Below, one piece after another: positions 46,878 through 59,165 of a stretch of 64,000 bases of DNA. The stretch is from positions 1,984,001 to 2,048,000 of the forward strand of contig JAEUWY010000002.1 of the NCBI GenBank assembly GCA_022059125.1. Reading direction: 5' to 3'. The stretch's first letter is position 1. Every line of letters starts with the position of its first letter. The notes beneath the pieces are model-generated. The model was not told the origin of the DNA. It ran no database searches and was given only the letters and a program-made list of their open reading frames with translations. This DNA comes from Corynespora cassiicola (taxonomy: Eukaryota > Ascomycota > Dothideomycetes > Pleosporales > Corynesporascaceae). A program made the translations under genes and the position numbers.

Positions 46878-48442
46878 TCATTCCTCGTCGATGTTCGCCA
46901 TCTTCGCACAAAACCGGAGTGAATACGTGGCTGCGATTCGCTTCAGACTTGCCTCTCCAAAGCTCTTCCATTTTCCTTCTGGCATTGTTTCAGTCATGAT
47001 TCGCAAAGGAACAATCAATGAGAATGCCCCTGCAGACATTAAGTGTGGCTGTAAGTGGTAGTCGACGGACCGTGCAATCTCGCACGCTACATCCTCCATC
47101 GTGATACTGCTTGATGGTAACAGCAACACTGATGACTGGTCAGAATGCGACGGTTGTGGGCAGGGCAGTGTTGATAATGCCCGCGCCGCCGCTCCAGATA
47201 GGTTTGCCGCGGCTGCAAGGGAAAGCAGCACGAGCAAGACCATGTCGTAGAACAACGGCGTCCGCGCAGAAACGATGTCCCGGTAAAATATCATGGTATC
47301 GAACAACTTTTCCTTCTCTTCTCCTGGGTTCATTGACACAGGGACTTCATAGGCAATATCCCTCAATACAATCTCCGCCTTGAACCGAATCCCAAACAGC
47401 CATCTGATCGCCTCTACCAGCCTCCCACGAAGCCTCTCTATCCCTTTCTCTTTCTCCCCATCCACTCTCTCAAGCTGCCCAATCCTCCCAAGCTCCTCCA
47501 AAAACCCCGGAACCTGCGCAAGAACATCCACAACCTCTTCCTGCAGATGCGCCCACGGATTCTCCGCCGGCGACACGGCAAACCTAAAACTCGCCGAGCG
47601 CCAATCCGCCCCCTCTAAAAACGTCCTCCTCCCCTCCGCCAACGCTGTCAGGATAATCGGCAGCCGCGAAAGCATCAAATACGTGAGCGCCGGCTCCGCA
47701 CTGTGCGCCTTGGGGCCCCGCACCTCGATCAGCTTCCCCACGCCGCCTGCGTGCTGGATCCAGCCCAGGCCCTGTGCGTCGGACACGAGCTCGTAGAGCC
47801 CGAGAAGGAAGGTGGCGATGACGTTGTAGGGGTCACTCCATTGCGAAGGGTCGTTGAGCGCTGTGTTGAGCGCGGAGAGGGCGCGGCAGTAGTACTGCGT
47901 CGCGGTGGTAGTGGAGGAGGAAGGGGAGGAGGGGGCGGGCGCGAGGTGGTGGGTTTGCGCAAAATATTGCGCTGAGAAGCAGCAGGCTGCGCTGTAGGCG
48001 ACCGAGGTGGGAGAGAGGGTGCCGAGGGCGAAGATGAAGCTGTTGGCACTTTTGGAAAGCTGGATTTGGGTGGTTAGAGGTGTTTGATAGTGGAGATGAG
48101 GGACTATGTACAGGACCGGTGGTGTAGAGGAGAGTCGTTGCTGTGTATGAGAGCCAAATGTTTTCTTTGAAGCCTGAAAGGCCGATGGGCTCTGGGATCT
48201 GAACTTTAGTGCTTCTTTCTTGATCCCCCGCGGCCGGTCTGTAGATCACGATGCGGTTGTGGTTCGCGTTGGTGATGTAGCCGTCGCATCCGATGCCAGC
48301 TTTCTGGCACCGTGTGCAGAGAGGTTTGGATTCATCTCCACGAGCTCAGTCGTGTACTGGTGGTGGTTTTTCGGGGAGACTTACCGCATTTTACTTTGCG
48401 TCTCCTGCACGTTACGCATCCCTTGGATCGCCGTGGCCTCAT
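46878..48442 (-). CDS. Zn2Cys6 transcription factor
   Basis: The model is complement(join(46878..48059,48112..48335,48385..48442)), 487 residues. The first intron interrupts the binuclear zinc cluster right after its third Cys. Spliced, the six cysteines fall at 9, 12, 19, 26, 29 and 36 (GCVTCRRRKVKC, then KPLCTRCQKAGIGC), a perfect Zn2Cys6 domain. The middle region (CCFSAQYFAQTHH, LNDPSQWSDPYNVIATFLLG, ELVSDAQGLGWIQHAGGVGK) is the fungal-specific factor domain that senses or represses. There is no leucine-zipper-like linker. It is the only DNA-binding regulator in the window. It is convergent with the P450; the dead esterase lies on its upstream side. Confidence 0.92.
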
Positions 48443-49248
48443 GATTCAAGGCCTTGGGACAACGCGGTGCAAACCGATGTATGCATACCAGCCAGCAAAA
48501 CATATACCGTCCTGATCCGAATCAACCCCTTTCCGATACGCCCCGCATATGCAATGCTGTCTTTGTAAAGCTTTATTAAGAACGGGAAATTGTGCAAAGA
48601 GTCCGTCGTGTCGGATGCTGATAGTAGACTTGCACAGCCCGGCCAAGGGCCAGAACAGTCGAGGCGGTCCGCTCAGGCGGTACTAGTAGATGGGGCTGAA
48701 GGCCTCGGCATTTTATCCGACTGCGTGATGATTGGGGTCCTTTGGCGAGCTGAGGTGGTGACGTCCGAAGCTTTGTAAAAGGGTTTACTTCGGGTGCGCT
48801 AGCTATTGTGGTGTTAGTATACTTCACCGTCAATTATCGATTGGGCAATAAAATGAATCAAATGAAATACCATGTAGAATGACCAACTGTGAAAAGAAAA
48901 CTTCCATAGCATCTCATAGTGAAATTCAGGGATATGCCGCTTTTCGTATCAAACGTTCTTTCCACTGGCTTCCAATATTGGGATGTACAATATTGTTGGA
49001 TTACGGGTTTTCCCGTGTCAGCTTACAAAGAAAACTTGGGCATTTTTCAGCGGCAGATCTACTTAGCCATGCACCAACATAGCGTGTGTTGGCTATATGA
49101 GCCAATTGGAAACACTCCTCTTACTAGCTACTTTGTATTATCTTTCAGGATCATGTGCATGATCACAGCGCACGTGCAGATCCGTGCCGCACAAACGTGA
49201 ATATATTTTGAAACCAGTTTTTCGACCCTTTGGCACATTTTCTTACAT
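48443..49248. other. intergenic between regulator and dead esterase
   Basis: This is the upstream region of the regulator and 5' flank of the esterase relic. The true start or signal peptide of the ancestral esterase may lie here but could not be recognised. No other gene seen. Confidence 0.45.
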
Positions 49249-50901
49249 ATGATTTTTGCCCAGGGCTACACATTAGGAGCATTATTCATGTATACCGAGT
49301 TCAAAAAGGCGATAGTGCTCGTTGTTGTGGGCAGTACTTTGAGTGGCGTTAAACAGACAGTCACCATCGCGTCGCAGCAAGTCACCTATCATGGAAAAAC
49401 TGTCAATTCTGTAGAACATTTTCAGAACATTAGGTTCACACACGATACCTCAGGAACTCGTCGCTTTGCTCCCCCAGAGCCATATTTACCAGAGCCCAGC
49501 TCGGAGGTCGACGCAGCCAATCCTGGGCCAGCCTGTCCCTAGTCAGAGGGCGCTATACCCCTTTTCTCGCAGAAACACCCGATATCAGCGAAGACTGTCT
49601 CAACCTTAGAATAGCCAGGTCTTCAGGAGCTGGGCCAAGTGACAAGCTCCCAGTTGTTGTACATGTCCACACTGGCGGTGTTGTCAAAGGCTCAGCTTAC
49701 GACCCCCATTTCAGCCTCGACAAACTTGTTGAGTTATCTGCTAAAAAAGGAAAACCTATCATGTATTGACCAGTAAATTATCGCCTCACCATCTTTGGTA
49801 CTGCCAGGCTATCGGTTCTCCAAGACCAAAAGTCGCTCAATGTCGGACTACGAGACCAGCGAGCTACGCTCCAATGGGTTAAAGATAACATCGCGTCCTT
49901 TGGTGGGGACCCTGAAACAATTACAGCATTCGGGCTTAGTGCTGGTGTGGCATCGATATTTATCCTTCTCACCAGCTATGCGTGTGAGCAAGGTGTTCCG
50001 TTTACACAGTCTTGGATGATGTCTGGTTCACCAGGCACGGCACTGAACCAAACGGCCGATGCAACTCATTTACACATACTAGCCGTGGCCTCTAAAGTTG
50101 GATGCGAGGGAGATGACGAGACTAAAATACTGCAATGTCTCTGCGAAGTACCCATGGAGACGCTTTTGGGCTCGGCTATGGAACATTCTGTCGCCAATCA
50201 TCCTCCGCTCGGCCTTTTCACCTTCATCAGCGATGATGTCAGGTCCAGCCAAACTAATCAAGAACGAAGAGGAAGTTGTTCCCATCATCCGGATATTTGC
50301 GCATGCAATCGATGACGAAGATTATGCTCAACTATTCTCCCTTTACCTAGAGACAGGTTTCGAGGAGGATGTCCAGAGATACGATGCCAGAAGAGCCGAA
50401 GGCGATCCAACTGTATCAATGCATTGATTCCGCCTCTCTTGAATTCTTCGAGATATTCTCTTAACCTGCCCTTCTATTGAATCTGGCCGTCTGATGCAAA
50501 AGTATTCTCAGGCAAAAATTCAAGATTTTGCAGGTGTGCGACGGTACAGCCTCAATCAGAGCATGCTCAACCCACTGATTGATATCAGTGGTATGTGGTA
50601 TATCGGTACTATTCGCAGGTCGGACACAAATTACACATTCAACGAGGTGTTCCCCGAAGGCGAGGTTACCGATGAAGACAAGCAGGTATCCGAGAAATTT
50701 GCCACACCATTCATCAACTTTGCTTATACTAGAGATCCAAATGAGCCTGGCCTCGCAGATGAAGAGTATTGGCAACTAGCATTCTCTGGGGAAGATGACT
50801 ATCATGTCAAGGTACAGGTTATTGGTGGACCATATAGTAGCGGGCCCGCAGACTATACATCTATCGACGAGTCTCAACAGGATGAATACCCTACGGAGTA
50901 A
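49249..50901 (+). pseudogene. type-B carboxylesterase/lipase, inactivated
   Basis: Nearly the whole family can be read in pieces. TVNSVEHFQNIRF and RRFAPPEPY are the typical N-terminal block; DISEDCLNLRIAR and GSAYDPHF follow; then [30 protein letters not shown] and FGLSAG with the nucleophile Ser. A long C-terminal part ends with VFPEGEVTDEDKQ and FATPFINFAYT. Lesions are clear: TAG at 49540-49542 after GPACP, a frame shift just after it, TGA at 49767-49769 just before PVNYRL, another shift near 50235, and a stop near 50425. In addition the oxyanion-hole HGGG has become HTGG, and the catalytic-His region reads IRRSDTNY where active members have (S/x)HGSD. The gene cannot make an active enzyme. 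Confidence 0.88.
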
Positions 50902-52357
50902 GCCGAATACGAAGCTAACTTCGAGAACGAATTCCACATAGGCCTTATGACCTCGAAGAACAGGGAGTACAGACAGAGAGAAGTGAACCGGGAGTCTTTG
51001 CTCATGAAGTGCGGTTTCATTAAAAGCTTAAACGGAAAGTTAAGGGATTGAGGAAATCCTCCATAATTGGAATTTTCGTGGACTCAATGAAAGTGCTTTA
51101 TGGGAGTGTCTCATACTTATGAATGCACTGGGACCATGCCACCGATCATATTTCTTTCGTTCATGACAATGTGGAAGCCATGAAAATCAGACTCTAGTCC
51201 AAGACCAGCAGTTTGAAATGGATTTTAAAAGACTACTGTAAACGTTACCTGCACTATATTTATTCAAACCTGGTGTTTGCCTTTTTTTCTTTCTTACCTA
51301 GGTATTTAAAGAGTGAACAGACCACATGATGCAAGAACAAGCTATGGTAATTTCCCGTATTAGCAGAGTTTCGGGAAATAATCTCAGGGTTTGGTCAGGG
51401 GCCAAAGATTTCGTTCAGCATTCGTATGCTCCCACAGTCATGTGGCGCTTGTGCGCGTCATTCGGGTACTGTTGAAAACTTTATGGCCGATTAGCGCATA
51501 ATCAAGGGAAATCGAAAGACCCTGCGACAACAACACGCGATAGCGCGAAGGCACGTGGTCAAACTGCCAGTCATGCTGTGGATGATGGAATAGCAGTAGC
51601 TTACGCTCAAATAGCTTCCACCCTTTAACGGCAGCGTGTTAACTGGAAACAGGGCAATGCCAACTTCTCAGTGCCCGACTAAGGTTTGGGGGCCCACGCA
51701 AACAGGGCAGACTGGGTATGGTGGGGATCGATCGAGCGATGAGGCTGACTTATTTGCCCCTTTCCGGATGATGGTCATGCCAAATATTATTACTTACTGA
51801 GCCAGCGAATGAGTATACGGTGCCGAGTGTTCTGGACTGTTGGTGGTTGGCATTTGACCTGGGTTGGTGCACTGTGTACGCGTTCCTCACGCCGCGGAGC
51901 GAACCCACACTGGAATCTCTCAACGGAAAAAGACCCTCAATGTCGTGATAAAACTTTACAGCCATCAAAGCATTTTCGCTCGATGCTTCTCTGTATTTGA
52001 ACGAAAATTGCGATGGTAAAATCCCACGCAAGATGGTGAAGTTCTCGGAATGAAGATGCCGGACTTGTGCCAAGTTCTGCCCAGGACGCACCGAAAAGCT
52101 TAAGGCGTGCCCTGATTCGGTTAACAACTACATCAGCCATCGTCATCGCGTCCCAAATCACCATGTTGACCTGCAAATCCCATCTCCACAGCAAATTTGC
52201 GTCGTCAACCGTGCTGCTGCCAGGTTTTTGAGCCTCCTGGACCGATGACATCGTGGAAATGACCGTCATCGTGGCATGTCGTCTTAAAGGCTGAGTTTTT
52301 CTGCAAAGGTACGTTTCTCCAAGCTGCGCTCAGTTCTCTGGGGCTCTCTTAGCGAAG
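50902..52357. other. intergenic, nothing recognised
   Basis: This is 1.46 kb. It has a CCTAGGTATTTAAA stretch near 51299 and A/T-rich patches. The minus-strand frames at 51750-52270 lack motifs. The right end is the promoter of the phosphatase-family gene. Confidence 0.5.
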
Positions 52358-53744
52358 ATGTTCCGCTCATTCGTTGCTTCCGTCGCTCTCGCTAATACTG
52401 CTTTTGCAGAGTACTCTTTTAATCCATTGGAGCATCTCGCTGGAATCGCGCCCTACTTCGAGCCGTCCGACCCGCCCCTCGACCCCAACCCTCCCCAAGG
52501 CTGCAATGTCACTCGGGCGGCGTACCTAGTCCGCCACGCTGCTATTTACGCGAACGACTTCGACTATGAGGAATACATCGAACCCTTCACAGACAAGTTA
52601 AAGAATGCGAGCGTCAACTGGGGTCAGGCCGGGCCCTTGTCTTTCCTCGCAACATGGGAGACACCCATTTCGGATGAGGAGTTGGAAGACCTTACCAAGA
52701 TTGGAGAGTTGGAATCTTACAAGCTTGGTGTTGACGTACACTTGAGATACCCTCACTTTGGCGCCCCGAAGAAGGTGTGGACATCTACCGCGGAGCGAAC
52801 CGAGCTCAGTGCAAAGTCCTTCATTGGAGGCCTTGTGGGCCAGAACAACGAGACGGAGAAGGTTTCCGTACCGGAGAATGCGGCGGAAGGTGCCGACTCG
52901 TTGACCCCATACAAGGGATGTCCCAAATACAGCTCCTCTTACGGAAGTGAGCAGTCTTCGGTAAGTACATACTATCCTGCCGTTGTATGCACGAACCATT
53001 ACTCATCACCCCCAGCAATACAAGGAGGTATACACCAAACCCCTCATCGAGCGCTTTCAAAATTTGGCTCCAGGCCTCAACCTTACCGCCGATGATATCG
53101 TGGGTATGCAGCAGCTGTGCGGGTATGAGACTGTGATCCGCGGCTCATCACCATTCTGTTCTCTGGATGTCTTCACCCCCAACGACTGGTTATCCTTTGA
53201 ATACATGAACGATATCCAGTATCACTACAATGCTGGATATGGCAACCAGATCTCTGGGGTGTTCGGGTTCCCTTGGGTGAATGCGACAGCATCTACCCTC
53301 TTGGAGGAAAGTACCGAACAGGATCTCTACGTATCCTTCACGCATCGCGAGCTCCCGCCAGCTGTCGTTGTCGCATTGGGTCTCTTCAACAACTCTGCCT
53401 ACTCCGGTGTCAACAAGGTGAACGCGACAATGCCGCTCAACACACCAAACTACCAACGTGTATGGAGATCATCTCACGTCTTACCTTTTCTGTCAAACAT
53501 TGCAGTGGAAAAGATGTCATGCGACAGCTATGGATACGAAGCCGGCGACTACTTTAGGGTCTTGGTCAACCGCAGCCCGCACCAATTGCCTTACTGCATT
53601 TCGGGACCAGGTGCAAGCTGCCCGCGGGAGGATTTCCAACAGTGGGTACAAGACAGGGGAGAGCTTTTCGGTGGCTTCACTGAAAATTGTGAGCCCGAAT
53701 ACAAAAACTCCACTGATGTGTTGACTATTTACGGTAGTTCTTAA
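52358..53744 (+). CDS. secreted histidine-phosphatase-family protein (acid phosphatase/phytase-like)
   Basis: The model is join(52358..52960,53016..53744), 443 residues. It begins with a signal peptide (MFRSFVASVALANTAFAE). The active-site region reads YLVRHAAIYANDFDYEEYI (R59, H60) where classical members have RHGxRxP. The later arms are VWTSTAERTELSAKSFIGGL (the second arginine) and YVSFTHRELPPAVV (H311, E313 in place of the usual His-Asp). At least eight cysteines and many Asn-X-Ser/Thr sites fit a secreted glycoprotein. The catalytic histidines are kept, so some phosphatase activity is likely, but the changed RHGxRxP motif argues for a substrate other than phytate. The variant occurs in a fungal subgroup as far as I recall. 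Confidence 0.85.
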
Positions 53745-54235
53745 TTAATTAATGATAATCCTTTACATTCCAGTTTAGGTCCAATGCACACACCAGTCAC
53801 GTTGCCGCATCGCAAAAAAAATTCGCGGGCATGTGCAAGCATCGATACCCAATCCCCGGCTTACCCTCTTCCTCTTTTCCGATGGCATGGGCTTGTCTAC
53901 AGCCCGCCATGTGAATTATTAATGACGACAGACGTCATCCCGCCCCGATATTTCCGCCCTGCCCGCTTCCTGATCCCTCTCGATCGCGCGATATCGCGCC
54001 GAAGCTCCACTCCAACTTGCCTTGATAATCGCGCTTCCCCCAACCTTTTCCGCGTGGGTTTTTCTATCGTTTCTCTTTGCGCGTTTGCTGCATTCTGTGA
54101 TCTGTGCGGGTTGCGCTTTGATTCATGTCTTTTACCCCTTCGTCTGCAGCGCGGGATATAATACCAAGCGACAAAGACGGCGGTCCTTGAACCCAACACT
54201 CCCATCATTCCCAACCTTTCGGAAAAACCTTCAAA
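53745..54235. other. promoter and leader of the haemolysin-III-like gene
   Basis: A CT-rich upstream region with the 14-bp palindrome GCGCGATATCGCGC at 53986-53999, about 240 bp before the next ATG. The core CGCGATATCGCG is the same as at 43219-43230. No gene seen. Confidence 0.5.
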
Positions 54236-55168
54236 ATGGCCTGGCTTGCTCTCGCGATGAAATTTCCTCTCCTTCTATTCCGCAAACCCATGTTTGCAAG
54301 CGACAGGAAGGATCCCGAGCGCCCCGCGCGTCTCTGCAACTTTGCAGAGCTGCCGAAATGGTACCAAGACAACCCCTTCATCATCGCCAACTACCGCCCG
54401 GTCTCGGAGAGCTATAACGCATGCCTGCACTCGCTGGCCTACTTGCATAACGAAACGGTGAACATTTACACTCATCTGCTCCCCGCGATCACACTCGCAC
54501 TCGCACTACCCCTGCTACAACTTAACATCTCGCGCATCTACGCAGATGCGCCCTGGATGGACCGCTTTATGCTGACCCTCACGCCCATGGCCGCCCTCGG
54601 AACCCTCAGTCTGTCATCGACATACCACACGCTGATGAACCACTCCCCCTTTGTGAGCTCGTCGTGCCTCCTGCTCGACTACACCGGCATCCTAGCCCTG
54701 ATACTGGCGAGCTTCATCTCCGGCGTCTTCGTCGGCTTCTACGAGTCTGAGTTCCACCAGTGGATGTACTGGAGCATGATTTTTGGGTTGGTGCTCACCT
54801 CGTGCTTGTTCGTTCTGCATCCGCGGCTGCAGGGCCCTGTCTATCGCGCTCATCGCACCACGGCGTTTATCCTCACTGCGCTGTCGGGGTTTGCGCCGGT
54901 CCTTCATAGCATTTATCTCTACGGGCCGAGAGCTGCATATAGTGAGAAGGGTGTCAAGTGGTGGCTGGCAGAGGGGCTGTGGTATGGGCTGGGGGCTACG
55001 CTGTTTGCAAGCAGATTCCCTGAGAAATGGGCGTTTGGCAAGGGGGGCAGCTGGAAGGGTAGATTCGATGTCTGGGGAAGCAGTCATCAGATATTCCATG
55101 CTTGTGTTGTCGCGGGTGCCAGTTGTCATTGCTGGGGTGTGTGGGAGGCGTGGAAGAACGCTGTCTGA
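54236..55168 (+). CDS. adiponectin-receptor/haemolysin III family (Izh-like) membrane protein
   Basis: An intronless gene for 310 residues with seven hydrophobic segments. The family signature is complete: NETVNIYTHLLPAI (E and H of the first motif), SLSSTYHTLMNHS followed by LLDYTGI (the S-x3-H and D motif), YRAHRTTAFI, and FDVWGSSHQIFHACVVAGAS (the HxxxH motif near the last helix). In this family these His/Asp residues bind zinc in the membrane, and yeast members (Izh proteins) affect zinc and sterol homeostasis. The N-terminal tail is short and basic and reads FAELPKWYQDNPFIIANYRP, the usual entry into helix 1. Nothing looks damaged. Confidence 0.93.
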   Translation: MAWLALAMKFPLLLFRKPMFASDRKDPERPARLCNFAELPKWYQDNPFIIANYRPVSESYNACLHSLAYLHNETVNIYTHLLPAITLALALPLLQLNISRIYADAPWMDRFMLTLTPMAALGTLSLSSTYHTLMNHSPFVSSSCLLLDYTGILALILASFISGVFVGFYESEFHQWMYWSMIFGLVLTSCLFVLHPRLQGPVYRAHRTTAFILTALSGFAPVLHSIYLYGPRAAYSEKGVKWWLAEGLWYGLGATLFASRFPEKWAFGKGGSWKGRFDVWGSSHQIFHACVVAGASCHCWGVWEAWKNAV

Positions 55169-56639
55169 GGATCATTGGCTATGCCAACCTATAGAAGACA
55201 TGCACCGCATGCAGGTTCAAGCGAAGTTCACTGGAGACGTAATGTAATATTCAAGTTTAATGGCATTCCTATAAGCTTTTTGAAACCTATTGAAGATGTC
55301 CAGGACGGCTTTTCTGATGCTATTGCCGTCGACGGCGCCTGACAGTGAGCCCCGCTCCGGAAAACCCCCGGATCTTGGCCGAGACCCACGCCCTCTTATC
55401 TCTTCTCGTATTTGGCGTCGCTTCCTGCGATTCGCATGGTGGTGCGATCTTCCGATCTCGATGGCGAAGAAAATTTTGTTGAATTTGTTGAGATGTTCAC
55501 TTGATCAAATCGCGCTTAGATTTGATGCGTGGACATGTTTTATGATGGCAGACATTGAACGTGCCACGGAGCATCACGGAAGCGTGTTGCATGGGACATG
55601 CAAGTAACTAATGATATGAAACTAATTGATATGGAGAATGGCCATGGCCAAATACTCAGGAGGGATCCTAAGCCGCGCCCGACTGAGGAATGACCAAGGC
55701 CGCGGAGCTGGGGCGACTGTATTTAGCGATGATCTTGATCTCAAGGAGATTGTGACGGCCACCGAGACTAATTTGAAAAGATACTACCGCTCTCTCGCTT
55801 TCAGACTACCTAGAAAGAGCTGGTATCAAGCTTGTCAGGAGTAATGACTTTTTATCCTCGCGTAAGATGCAAGTTGAAATTCTATTTGGTAGGTGGTAGT
55901 CACAAGTGAGCAACTCCCCATTACAGTAAAGAGATATAAGAAAAATTGTTTTAGAGGATAGATAAGATGTCTGATTTGGCGTTTGTGTACAGTCAATTCC
56001 TAATTTGATTCGCAAACAAATGTGTTCAGGCTGTGCAAAAAAATAAAATTCTGAGCTGTCTTGACAACAGATAGGGTACGTCTCAGCTATGTATTTTTCA
56101 ACAAGAGTAGCTTTTTGATATTAGGCACATAGTTTGATGTTCAGCAAACTGGCAAAAAAGGGTGGGAGGTAAGGCATTCATTCCTTGACCGGTTTCGCAC
56201 CTTTTTCGCAATCGCAAAAAAAAACATACAACAGAGGGGATTCGCTGGTGGTCACCCACCCAACTACTAGTCCGCCGGTACACTGCTTAAGTATGGCTGA
56301 GCGGACGGGAAGCCCTGATTTCAGTGTCCTGTGGTCGTATGTGCTAATTAACGGTAGTTGAAAGATATATATATCTAGACAAAGTTGTACAAGATGGAAA
56401 TGCTTCTAGAGATATCTTGCTGTTCTTTCAACGGTCCATCAATCAAACAGGTATGAGGGAAAAAATGTTTGATTCGATATGTGGGGCGGGGTACCTAATG
56501 TGGCATGGCGGCCCTTTAGCGGTAAGTCCATACTCCACCAGGCATACCCCTGACTCAGCCGCCTCCTAATGATTACATTGAAAATGAAAGGGGAGAACAA
56601 GTATTCCTGCTATATGTATTAAGATATGACATAATCAAG
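55169..56639. other. 1.5-kb gap, no gene recognised
   Basis: Mixed composition; AT-rich from about 55850 to 56100 and 56350 to 56640. Short frames at 55290-55610 and 55626-55844 have no supporting features. No repeats identified by eye. Confidence 0.5.
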
Positions 56640-58376
56640 TCAATACTGGTCCCAGTTGGTTCTCTTCACCAACCGGCCACGTCTTCCTGTAGTCGACAGG
56701 CTTAGAGATTCGTGAGCAGAGGATTCCACGACAACCAAAACCTTCAGTCTACATTTGACTGTATTGACTAAGCGCAACAAAGCTTCCAAGGCATGACCTA
56801 CTCCAAGACGTAATCTCTCGGTCTCTCCGGTCCAGCGACATTGATCGATGCGGTCAATAACCAGAAACACGGTCTCTTCAGCGTCATACGCCTGAAGGCA
56901 TAGTGCGATCAATTTTGTTCCAATCTGCAGCATGTCGTCCTCTTCTTCGCTTTTCCATTCTTCTCCATGGATCAAAACGTCGATCTCAGACTCAATACGT
57001 CTATCCTCTGGTGGTCGACGCTCCAGTAATTGCAAACCTAAACTTGCAAAAATGTGTTTAATGGAGAATTTTTCGGACGATCCCAGAAGACTTTTGGTCT
57101 GGCAGAAAGTGTAGGCATATTGGTGGCTTTCCGTTTCAAGCTGCTCTATTATCAGGACTGCCGCTTCTGATAGCCAACTCAAGGTACTCTGGTTGATATA
57201 GTGGGCGTTCTTCCCTGAAAGAAACAGTACCCCTGCATGAATATCTCTCAGCCAAATCCTATAGGCAGACTCTTTTTCCAGTTTTTCAATAGTGATCCGG
57301 TGCGGCTGGAGCTTCCTCGGGTATGAGAGAAAAGTCGATTCCAAGAGATTTTTGTAGGGTGAGATACCACCATTAACGATGGGAAGATCAAAAGAACTTT
57401 TGATCCTGATGACAAAGCCTTGGCTTCTTTCTTTGCGTGTCTTTTTGAGATCTACCTCCACACGAGACAATTTTTCCTCCATGCTTGCCACTTTTGCTGT
57501 CAACTCTTCGATATCTTTCGATTGTTTATGAAGCCGCGCCTGCATCAGAGCCTCGCAGTCGCGTCGTATATTTTCTAGACCAGTCTGTATTTCTAGGATT
57601 GTTCTTTCGAGATCAGACCGAGGATTGAAAGATGATGCGATGCGACTAAATGAGGATTGGCTGTAAAAGACAGTCGCTGCCCTAGCGAAGGCGATGACGC
57701 TTTCATACATGTCCGCAATGTGCAGCTTCAAATCTTCGTCCGGGTAAATCTCGCTCAGTGTGTTTAAACGAGGACAATGCCGGGTGAATTCGACCATGGC
57801 ATTGTTGATGTCTTCTTCATGCTTTTGCTTGGAGGCTGCAATGTTCAGGAATATTGACAGTGTTCCCCAAGCCAACCCACCGAAATTATTGTCTGCAGTT
57901 TTGACTATTTCCACAATACCCGCATAGCCTGTGATGAACTGCGAAAAACTAGCCAAAAATTTCTCGATGTCCGCACTTATTTTTCGTGCACCTTTCTCTC
58001 TTCGTTCACCTAGATATTTTCTGTTCATCTCTGCAGATAGTAATCCTGTCTCAGCTTGCCCCTGAAGCTGTTTTACTTGGGCCTCCAGATTATCTCGCGT
58101 TGGAATGAATATCTCTTCAACATCTACGGATACCTTTTGTAATTTGATTCTTTCCGCGTCGTTGTTTGCAAATTCTCTAGACCACGTCTCACGATCGACC
58201 AGCATCTTCCGTGCTCTTCCGAGGTGGCGACTACGTATTTCTCGTTAGTCATAGAGGCTCCAAACGACCCTCTTGAAGCTTTCCACAACTTATACCTTGT
58301 TTGATTGACCAAAGACTTACTTGGAGAACTTCCAGTCCCCCCATGCGTGTTTACTGCTCTTGCTATCGACGTCCAT
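56640..58376 (-). CDS. DUF7708-type NTPase-like protein lacking a P-loop
   Basis: The model is complement(join(56640..58230,58321..58376)), 548 residues. Residues 1-80 are charged and helical. The next part (YLGERREKGARKISADIEKF, then LAWGTLSIFLNIAASKQKHE and EIYPDEDLKLHIADMYESVI) fits the helical DUF7708 domain found at the N-terminus of many fungal STAND/NACHT-like proteins. A coiled coil follows (KDIEELTAKVASMEEKLSRV). Then comes an NTPase-like fold with a Walker-B-like strand (TVFLVIDRIDQCRW). Where the GxxxxGK(S/T) P-loop should lie, the sequence reads VLFLSGKNAHYINQSTLSWL, so only SGKN is left and the nucleotide site is probably dead. The protein ends soon after; no ankyrin or WD repeats follow. 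It is divergent from an AAA+ ATPase. Confidence 0.8.
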
Positions 58377-59165
58377 AGCTTCAGATTCAAAATGTCTCTC
58401 CTAGTATCTCAAATGCATCCCGTTACATGTAAGAATGAACAAAAAGTACCCGATTGTGTTTGGGAAAGAGCAAAAAGAGTTATTGAATAGTTAGAAATAG
58501 CCAGTTAGCCGGTGATGATGATAGGGGCGACCTTAGAGTCTCAGTTCACTCTACACGCGTACTGCCAGGCAGCACCAAACGATCCGTACAAAGTAAAAAT
58601 CCCGCACAGATACGAATCCTGCTGCTGTCATCTCTTTTGGGGGCCGAAAGTCTGAGGATCGGTTCGCATGTTTCAGCCACAATATGCGACGAACGATTGA
58701 TGGTGCTCAGCCCTCTCGTAAGGTAGGTTGGTTGGGTAATTTACCGATTGGTCTTTCAAGGGCCATGATCCTTCACACTATACAATTTCAGGCATCATGT
58801 GGGTGCCTAGACCTTGGAATGATGCGCGGCCTATCCGTATCGGCTCACACGTAGCCCTTTGGGTTTACATTCCGAAGAGTTCACTTCACCCAAGACGTGG
58901 AATCCAACCGGATACCCTGTACTGGTCATAAATCTTGCACTATTAGATAATATAATCGGTGTAGGGAACAGTAAGACACCATATGCAGAAGGTATTCGAT
59001 GAAGCTAACGTCTAGGCAGCCACTGGCGTTTCAGCGGTTGTTCAGCCTTGCGTATCAAAATTTCCTCCAAACACCCCTCAAAGATTTATATCATTTTAAA
59101 ATAACCTATTTGATCTCAAAAGATCTCAGGATCATTCTTTTCGACATTGAGCAAGCTATTTCGTT
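58377..59165. other. divergent promoter between DUF7708 gene and AAA+ gene
   Basis: This is a 789-bp shared upstream region. No frame with motifs. It is short enough for joint regulation of the two flanking genes. Confidence 0.5.
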
